Source: Flavobacteriales bacterium (GTDB lineage Bacteria > Bacteroidota > Bacteroidia > Flavobacteriales_F > PHOS-HE28). Taken from it: 64,000 bases of DNA. Both the position numbers and the translations under genes were made by a program. Shown here in pieces: positions 58,040 to 64,000 of the stretch (its first letter is position 1; every line of letters starts with the position of its first letter). Below the pieces are notes generated by a model. It was not told the DNA's origin. It did no database searches and worked only from the letters and a program-made list of their open reading frames with translations. The DNA lies in assembly GCA_016717225.1 (NCBI GenBank), contig JADKGB010000019.1:29115-93114 (forward strand). The letters are read 5' to 3'.

Positions 58040-58260
58040 TGATAGTCAGGAAATCACATGCTGATACCGCCTATTTTGCTTGGCGTGCTTGGCGACCAAC
58101 GAAGTATGGGACAGTCAAAAAGCCCGCGTCCGATCTTCGTGTGAGTTCCAATATGGATCCATCGACTTCAATCAACCCTCCCTCCTGCTTCCACTATCGT
58201 TTGTCGGATCTGGTTGAAATGATCGGGAAGATCCCTACAACTTGCTGGACATACACTTTG

Positions 58261-60725
58261 ATGCGACCAATCATGCGTTCCACGATACTGCTGACCTCTC
58301 TTTTCATCGCGTTGATCGCTACCGCGCAGGACGCAGTGATCGTTCCCTTCAACGCCATTTGGAAATACTTGTGGGCTATGGCGATGGTGATGAGGCCACG
58401 GTGGTCAGCTATGGACCCTCTTCCACCTCGAAGTATGTCACCACGTATTTCCGGCACACATTCACCATCGCTGACATCAATGCGTTCAGTGGGTTCCTCC
58501 TAAAACTGAAGAAAGATGATGGCGCCGTGGTATACGTGAACGGAACGGAGATCGTGCGTGCGAACATGAGCCAAGGCACGGTTTCGTATACCACTGGCGC
58601 ATACGCCGCTATCGGTGGAAGTGAGGAGAATTTGCGCTTCGAACAGATCTTCCTGAAGAACACGTTCGTCACCGGCTCGAACACGATAGCTGTCGAAGTA
58701 CATCAGGATGTGGTTACCAGCAGTGATCTCAGCTTTGAACTCGAACTCACGGGTCTGGATGCAGCCCCGACGATCCACCGTGGACCGTATATCCATATCG
58801 TAACGCCCACCAGCGCCGTGATCAAATGGAAAACCGACGTGCCCACGAACTCACGCGTGCGCTATGGGACCATAGCAGGATCGCTCACCCAGAATGCCGA
58901 TGACGCAACTATGAGCGTAGAACATGAAGTGACCGTGAGCGGACTTGTCGCATCCACCTCTTATTTCTATTCGATCGGCACCACGTCAACAGAACTTGCT
59001 GGAAACACACCGAACCACTTCTTCAAAACCCATCCACAACAATCGAGCATGGCTCCTTTCCGCATATGGGCCATTGGCGATGCGGGCACCACTACTGCGG
59101 ATCAAGTGCGGGTGCGCGATTCATACGCCACCTATACCACCGGCCAGAAGGCCGATATGTGGTTGATGCTCGGCGACAATGCCTATTGGCAAGGTCGGGA
59201 AATGGAGTACCAGGAAGGTATTTTCAAGATATACGGCGACCAGCTGAGGAACACGGAACTCTGGCCTGCACCGGGGAATCATGATTACTACAGTGGCGCC
59301 AATGCATCCTCCAACAACGGACCATATTTTGATGTCTTCGCATTGCCCAAACTGGCACAGGCCGGTGGTGTTCCTTCGAACACGGAAGCCTACTACTCGT
59401 TCGACTATGGCAAGGTGCATTTCATCTGCATCGATAGCGATGGAAGTCCGCGCGCCATCGGTGGTACCATGTACAACTGGCTCGTAAGCGATCTGGCATA
59501 CGCTCAGGCGAACAGCGAATGGATCATCGCGTATTTCCACCATCCGCCCTATACCAAAGGAACCCATAACTCGGACAGTGACGCGCAATTGACCGAGATG
59601 CGCACCAACTTCGTTCCACTGCTGGAACAAAATGGTGTTGACCTTGTGCTGAACGGACATAGCCACGTATACGAGCGCTCGTTCCTCATAGACAACCACA
59701 TCGGACTTTCCAGCACTTTCAATCCTGTCACGATGAAGTTGGATGGCGGCAATGGTAGCTCCGCGCCCTATGTGAAACCTGGGGATCTGCCCCCGCACAT
59801 GGGAACCGTTTATACAGTTTGCGGAGTGAGCGGCAAGAAAGGAACCGGCACACTGAACCACCCAGCGATGTTCATGAGCACCGGGGCTTATTGGGGCAGC
59901 TTGCTGATCGATATCGACGGACTTACGCTTACCACCAAATTCTTGAACGACGTTGGCGCCGTGATCGATCAGTTCACCATTCAGAAACAGATCGCGGTGA
60001 ATATCAAGGTGATGCTGGAAGGTGCCTACGATAGCGGTACCGGCCTTATGCGCGATGATCTTCGCGTGGCTGGACTTGTTCCACTAGCTCAACCCTACAC
60101 CGGCGTTTTTACATTCACCGGTGAAGGTGGTAATGAGATCGTTTCTCCAAGTGTATTGGCCGTTATAGGAAACAACGCAATTGTGGATTGGATCCTGGTC
60201 GAACTGAGGGACGCTGTTACCCCAACCACTATTCTTCGTACGCGTGTTGGACTGTTGCAACGCGATGGCGACGTTGTGGATGTGGATGGAATTTCACCGT
60301 TACGATTCAAAATGAACCCCGGAAATTTCCGGGTCGCTGTGCGCCATCGCAACCACCTCGGGGCGATGACTTTGGCGCCAGTGACGATCGGAACTACACC
60401 CGTTGGCATCGACTTCACATCGATCACAACAACGATGTGGGGCATTGAGGCAACGAAGAACGTAAGTGGTGTTATGGCGCTCTGGAGCGGCGATGTATTG
60501 CGCGATGGCGTGGTGCAATACACGGGCCTCAACAACGATCGTGACCCAATTCTTGTGGCTGTTGGCAGTACAAACCCCAATAGCACCATCAACGGTTACT
60601 TACCCACGGATGTGAACATGAGCGGCACGGTGCTGTATACTGGCCAAGGCAATGATAGGGATCCCATTTTGGTGAACATTGGAAGCGTGGTGCCCAACAA
60701 CACGCGAGTGGAACAGTTGCCATAA
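58261..60725 (+). CDS. Purple acid phosphatase-like secreted protein with an N-terminal deletion
   Basis: The continuous frame starts at 58242 (827 codons), but the signal peptide (RSTILLTSLFIALIATAQD) is in another frame beginning at 58261 or 58273. The two frames meet near 58370, where IWKYL should be followed by some 23 residues before GYGDGDEATVVSYG in relatives; that stretch is missing. A fibronectin-like domain is followed by metallophosphoesterase motifs IGDAG, LGDNAYW, GNHDYY, YFHHPPY and GHSHVYER. The last 240 residues are the NDRDPILV module also present at 23113. It probably removes phosphate from outside substrates. A terminator follows. Confidence 0.85.
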
Positions 60726-60726
60726 T

Positions 60727-60756
60727 GAAAGAAGCGGTCTTGCGACCGCTTCTTTC
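60727..60756 (+). terminator. Intrinsic terminator after the phosphatase gene
   Basis: GAAAGAAGCGGTC-TTGC-GACCGCTTCTTTC is a 13-bp perfect stem with a T-rich end, beginning 2 bases after the stop codon. The same hairpin would end leftward transcripts. Confidence 0.85.
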
Positions 60757-60855
60757 TACCTCCACAAATTGCGAAGCCATCGACAAGGGCCGCGCACGGA
60801 TCAAGTTCCACCACAGAAATGCCCGCTGGCCCTCATCGACAGCTCGCTCTTGCTG

Positions 60856-62182
60856 TTACTTCTTCACCGTTGTCCCTTGAGCAACCAATTGCTCGATGTC
60901 GTTGTTCACGCTCAGTATGAGTAGTGACGTGGCCGTGCAGAACACGGGGCTTGTGATGCAGTGGTGACCGCTCCAACTACCGTCCTCGTTCTGGATATTG
61001 ACAAGTCGGGCAGTAGTGCTCTCATACCAGTTCTTCCAGGTGTTGTCCTTGTCTGATGATTAGCGACTCACCCTCTCTGTAAGAAGCTCAGGAATTCCTC
61101 CCCACCGTTATTCCCGAACCCGTTCAGCACATCAGCGCTCTGGGCCTGCACTTTCGCCGCGTTGTAAACATTCCACGCCGTGTTCGCCTTCTCCGCTTCG
61201 TCGCGGTTCATGCCTGCATCCGTGAGCGACTCGACCGTCACTGGCTGCTCGGCCTTCACTTTGCCTTCCTTTTTTGCTTTGGTCAACACCTCTTCAGCGT
61301 TGCGCGCTTCCTTGGCACCTGCTTCGCGTGCTGCCGCCAACTGCGTACAGAGTAACACCAGCGGCAGCGCCTGTAGCAACGGTTCCGGTATTCGCATCGA
61401 AATTCCCTTTTTGGAAATCGCGTGCCTGCTCCAGTGCTTTGTCATCCACATCGGCTCCCACATGCTGAGCGCTCTCCAATGCATTGGTCGCGAAGCTCGG
61501 TTGAAGCAACACCCGCCCAACCATTTCCTGCAACACTACCGTTCGCTGTTTGCGACTTGGATCTTTGCCGGTGCACTTGTTCAACGCCTGCAGCCAACGA
61601 TCATGCTTGGCATCGTTGCAAGGCATCCGGCCCATCAGGACGCTCAGGTATTGCGCCGTAAGCGCCACGTCGATGTTCTGACCCAGCTTCACTGGATCTG
61701 GGTACCTGTGAGTTCTGTAATGTTGAGCGCATCCTGCGGTGAATTCTCCCACAGCCTTCTAACAAGAATTCTGTTGTACGAGCACATTGGCGAATCGGCC
61801 TTCACTCAGTGTACTTCCTGCGCGCAACATGGCCATGCTCACCATGGCGGTGGTGGCGGGATCACTTGGTGACGCATGTGGATCCATCAAATTCTGGCTG
61901 GCATGTGTACCCGCCGCGAATCCACCATCTGTGTTCTGCGCCTTTGCCATCCAGTCGTAAGCGCGGCCTTCGGAAGTCAGCTTACTTCAGCAGAAGTTTT
62001 CACTACGAAATTCTGAACCGAGACCTTCACCTTCGAATACGGTTTTGAACACGCAGCCCGCAGGCCGCGCTCCATCGGAGCTTCATGCGCACGCATGTGT
62101 AGGTGCTGTATTGAACGAGAAGAACAAGCGTGAAGCCGAAATGGACGGCGATCGCGCTGGCAATAACAAAGGACTTTTTCAT
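60856..62182 (-). pseudogene. Prenyltransferase/squalene-oxidase-repeat secreted protein, broken by many indels
   Basis: Pieces in several frames on the minus strand line up with one Bacteroidota family. An ATG at 62182 starts MKKSFVIASAIAVHFGFTL. Then come AKAQNTDGGFAAGTHA, KLGQNIDVALTAQYLSVLM, GFGNNGGEEFLSF and NIQNEDGSWSGHHCITSP, ending at a TAA (60856-60858). At least five frame changes are needed. The family has alpha/alpha-toroid repeats like squalene cyclases but no proven function; relatives are secreted or membrane-bound. Whether the gene is decayed or the consensus is poor cannot be decided here. Confidence 0.72.
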
Positions 62183-62284
62183 GGCGTCGTGAGTTGGATT
62201 TTTGGATGCATGATGCGATCCGACCCACCCGTACACACGCCTTTGCAAAAGGTTCGATCCGACATCGTGGAGCTATATTTCCGC

Positions 62285-63298
62285 ATGCGCAACGCGATAT
62301 TCCTGATGCTCGTGGTGACCATGACCCCAGCCTCGTCGCAACGTATCCTGCACCTTTCGGCCACCTCTGGCTTCGAACACGCGTACACGTGCGGTCTCGT
62401 TCGCCATGTTCACCGGCATCGGCAGCGAACTCGGATCAGAGGCGATCAACGACCCACTTGGTGCCACATTCTCGGACCCGACTGCACTTGCGGAATTCGA
62501 TGTGGTGGTCTTCAGCAACACCAGTGGCAACAATATCCTCGATGCGGGGCAACGCGCCAACTTCGAGCAGTGGGTTCAGAGCGGCGGTAGTATTCTAGTC
62601 ATCCATGCCGCCACCGATACCTATCGACATAGCCCCGCCAATGGGAACAACACCGGCACTGGGACTTCTATGCGGAGTCATCGGTGCCAGTGTTCAAGAG
62701 GGCCCGAACCATGTGAACGGTACTCCGCAGTATGCGATGAGCCATATCGGAATTTAATCCTTCAACAGCTGCTCTTCCAGACCCGTGGGTAAAGAGCGAA
62801 GAGTACTACTACTGGGAAGGCGGTTTTTCCGCAACGACAATATTCCCGTGCTGGAAGTGGAACAAACCATCGGCCCGAACGGCCAAGTGAACAGCTACGA
62901 CGAGCCGAGGCCGATAGTTGGTACCGCGAACTGCCTGATGACGGGCGTGCGTTCTACACTGCGCTTGGGCATGCGCCCAGCAACTTCACGGATGACCCAC
63001 TTCCTTCCGCCAGCACCTCAAGGATGCCTTGCTCTGGTCGATCGATGCTTCGACCTCGTCAAAGCCACAGCCAACGCATGATATGGTTCCGATCATTTGG
63101 CCGAACCCAGCCCAGGATCATCTATTCTTCCACTCGCCTGTGACAGGTCAGATACGGATCATTGACGCGAGAGGGAGCACCGTCATCGCCAACGTGAACA
63201 TGACCGGCCTTATTGACGTTTCGAACCTGGCCGAAGGGATCTACTATGCACGCAACGAACTGCGCAGGCTGAATGGAACGTTCATCATCCAGCGCTGA
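62285..63298 (+). pseudogene. ThuA-like T9SS-secreted protein, broken by several indels
   Basis: A signal peptide MRNAIFLMLVVTMTPASSQ starts at 62285, continuing RILHLSATSGFEH. In another frame, FTGIGSELGSEAINDPLG leads into VVVFSNTSGNNILDAGQR and GGSILVIHAATDTYRH, which match the ThuA domain (trehalose-utilisation-like). Further pieces (WEGGFFRNDNIPVLEVEQ, ASTSSKPQPTHD) lie in other frames and the end is a T9SS sorting domain (IIWPNPAQDHLFFHSP, NLAEGIYYARNELRR). At least four breaks occur, and there may be missing bases near 62720-62760. ThuA-like domains in secreted proteins are thought to act on sugars. Confidence 0.68.
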
Positions 63299-63342
63299 CA
63301 GACCAAAAGCGCACTCCTCACAGATCAACTCCATCGAAGGCT

Positions 63343-64000
63343 TTACGCCTTCACTATCAGCGCCCCTGCCTTCTTCCGGTCGGTCTCGTCCAATAGGATC
63401 TTGCGCATACGCAGGCTCTTCGGAGTTACCTCAGTACTCGTCGTCGGTGATGTACTCCATGCACTCTTCCAAGGAGAAACTTCACGGCTGGCGCGATATT
63501 CTCCTTGTTGTCTGTACCGCTAGCACGCATGTTCGTGAGCTGTTTGCCCTTGAGCACGTTGACCACGAGGTCATCCGTTTTCGGATTCTCACCATCACCT
63601 GGCCACCATAAAACTTCTTCTCCTGGATCCACGAAGAACCGGCCGCGGTCTTGCAGCTTGTTGATGCTGAAAGCGATGGCCGTTCCAGTTCCTTGGCTGA
63701 TGATGCCGGCTGCGCGACGCACACCCAATTCACCCCTCCAGGGCTCGTAGCCCTGGAAGCGGTGCCAGTGCACCGGCTTCCCTTCCGTAAGCCGTTGCCA
63801 GTAATGGATTACGCAGGCCAATGATGCCGCGAGCAGGAATGTTGAACTCTGATATGAACCCGATCACCCTTCAATTTCAACGCTCAACAATTCACCCTTC
63901 CGACGCGAAACCAGGTCGATCACCTTGCTGCTGAACGCTTCCGGCACTTGTACTGTCAACACCTCGATAGGCTCGCAGCGCTCGCCTTCGATCTCTTTCA
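63343..64000 (-). CDS. typA: GTP-binding ribosome-associated protein TypA/BipA, C-terminal part (partial, several frameshifts)
   Basis: Minus-strand frames in this stretch recapitulate the end of TypA. They include VQVPEAFSSKVIDLVSRRKG, then in another frame ARGIIGLRN, EPWRGELGVR, ISQGTGTAIAFSINKLQDRG, DDLVVNVLKGKQLTNMRASG, EECMEYITDDEY, and KSLRMRKILLDETDRKKAG before TAA at 63343. The G domain lies beyond 64000. TypA is a ribosome-associated GTPase needed for growth at low temperature and under stress. At least three or four indels interrupt the frame in 650 bases, which for such a conserved gene argues strongly for sequence error. Confidence 0.85.

Noticed and set aside
61068..61872. Several plus-strand frames in the prenyltransferase-repeat region
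   Set aside because: They are antisense shadows; the minus strand reconstructs a known family across the same interval.

Overview
The window looks like chromosomal DNA of a Bacteroidota bacterium, most likely a Flavobacteriales-type organism with roughly 50-55 % GC. The basis is family-level: several large secreted proteins end in Por/type IX secretion (T9SS) sorting domains, one carries SprB-like, Calx-beta and PKD modules, another carries GloVer repeats, and there are a bifunctional OlsF-like acyltransferase, a lipoprotein dipeptidyl peptidase III, ABC-permease/M1-aminopeptidase fusions and an XRE-S24 repressor close to a small DnaE-type polymerase. No rRNA, CRISPR array, transposase or replication origin was seen.

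Layout. 0-1.5 kb: the 3' end of an unrecognised acidic-tailed protein, a VOC protein and a YwqK/MORN-like protein. 1.6-13.6 kb: a surface-polysaccharide cluster with an MBOAT O-acyltransferase and its AlgJ-like partner, a giant glycosyltransferase with three GT2 domains and a coiled coil, an ABC-2 exporter (ATPase and permease), two GT4 glycosyltransferases and an O-antigen ligase-like protein. 13.7-18.7 kb: a split transketolase with a VWA protein between its halves, then an ECF sigma factor with two small co-directional genes. 18.7-23 kb: a class III aminotransferase, a CoA-binding protein, an LpxH-like phosphoesterase and an OlsF-like acyltransferase. 23-37.5 kb: a GloVer-repeat secreted protein, a transglutaminase-like protein, an M23/LysM peptidase, tRNA-Leu(CAG), a YkuK-like protein, DPP III, a lipoprotein and a 1435-residue T9SS protein. 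37.6-42.3 kb: an S24 repressor, an ORF6N protein and a DnaE-like polymerase interrupted by a 44-nt perfect inverted repeat. 42.8-51 kb: an ABC ATPase followed by two tandem permease/M1-aminopeptidase fusions. 51-64 kb: two T9SS proteins, a Y-family polymerase (dinB), a dihaem cytochrome-like lipoprotein, a truncated MBL hydrolase, an SRPBCC protein, a purple-acid-phosphatase-like secreted protein, a prenyltransferase-repeat protein, a ThuA-like protein and the end of typA.

Together the first 13.6 kb can be read as synthesis, O-acetylation, export and ligation of a surface glycan. The S24 regulator, DnaE-like polymerase and dinB are parts usually associated with damage-inducible mutagenesis in this phylum, but here they are 13 kb apart.

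A major caveat is that many genes are broken by indels: the triple GT2 protein, the DnaE-like polymerase, the first permease/M1 fusion, dinB (twice), the MBL hydrolase, the phosphatase N-terminus, the prenyltransferase-repeat gene (many), the ThuA gene (many) and typA (many). Density rises sharply after 54 kb, which looks more like poor consensus near a contig end than biology. Two events do not fit simple base-calling error: the 44-nt inverted repeat whose exact removal restores the polymerase frame, and a 16-codon dinB 3' remnant that differs from the nearby dinB mainly by synonymous changes.
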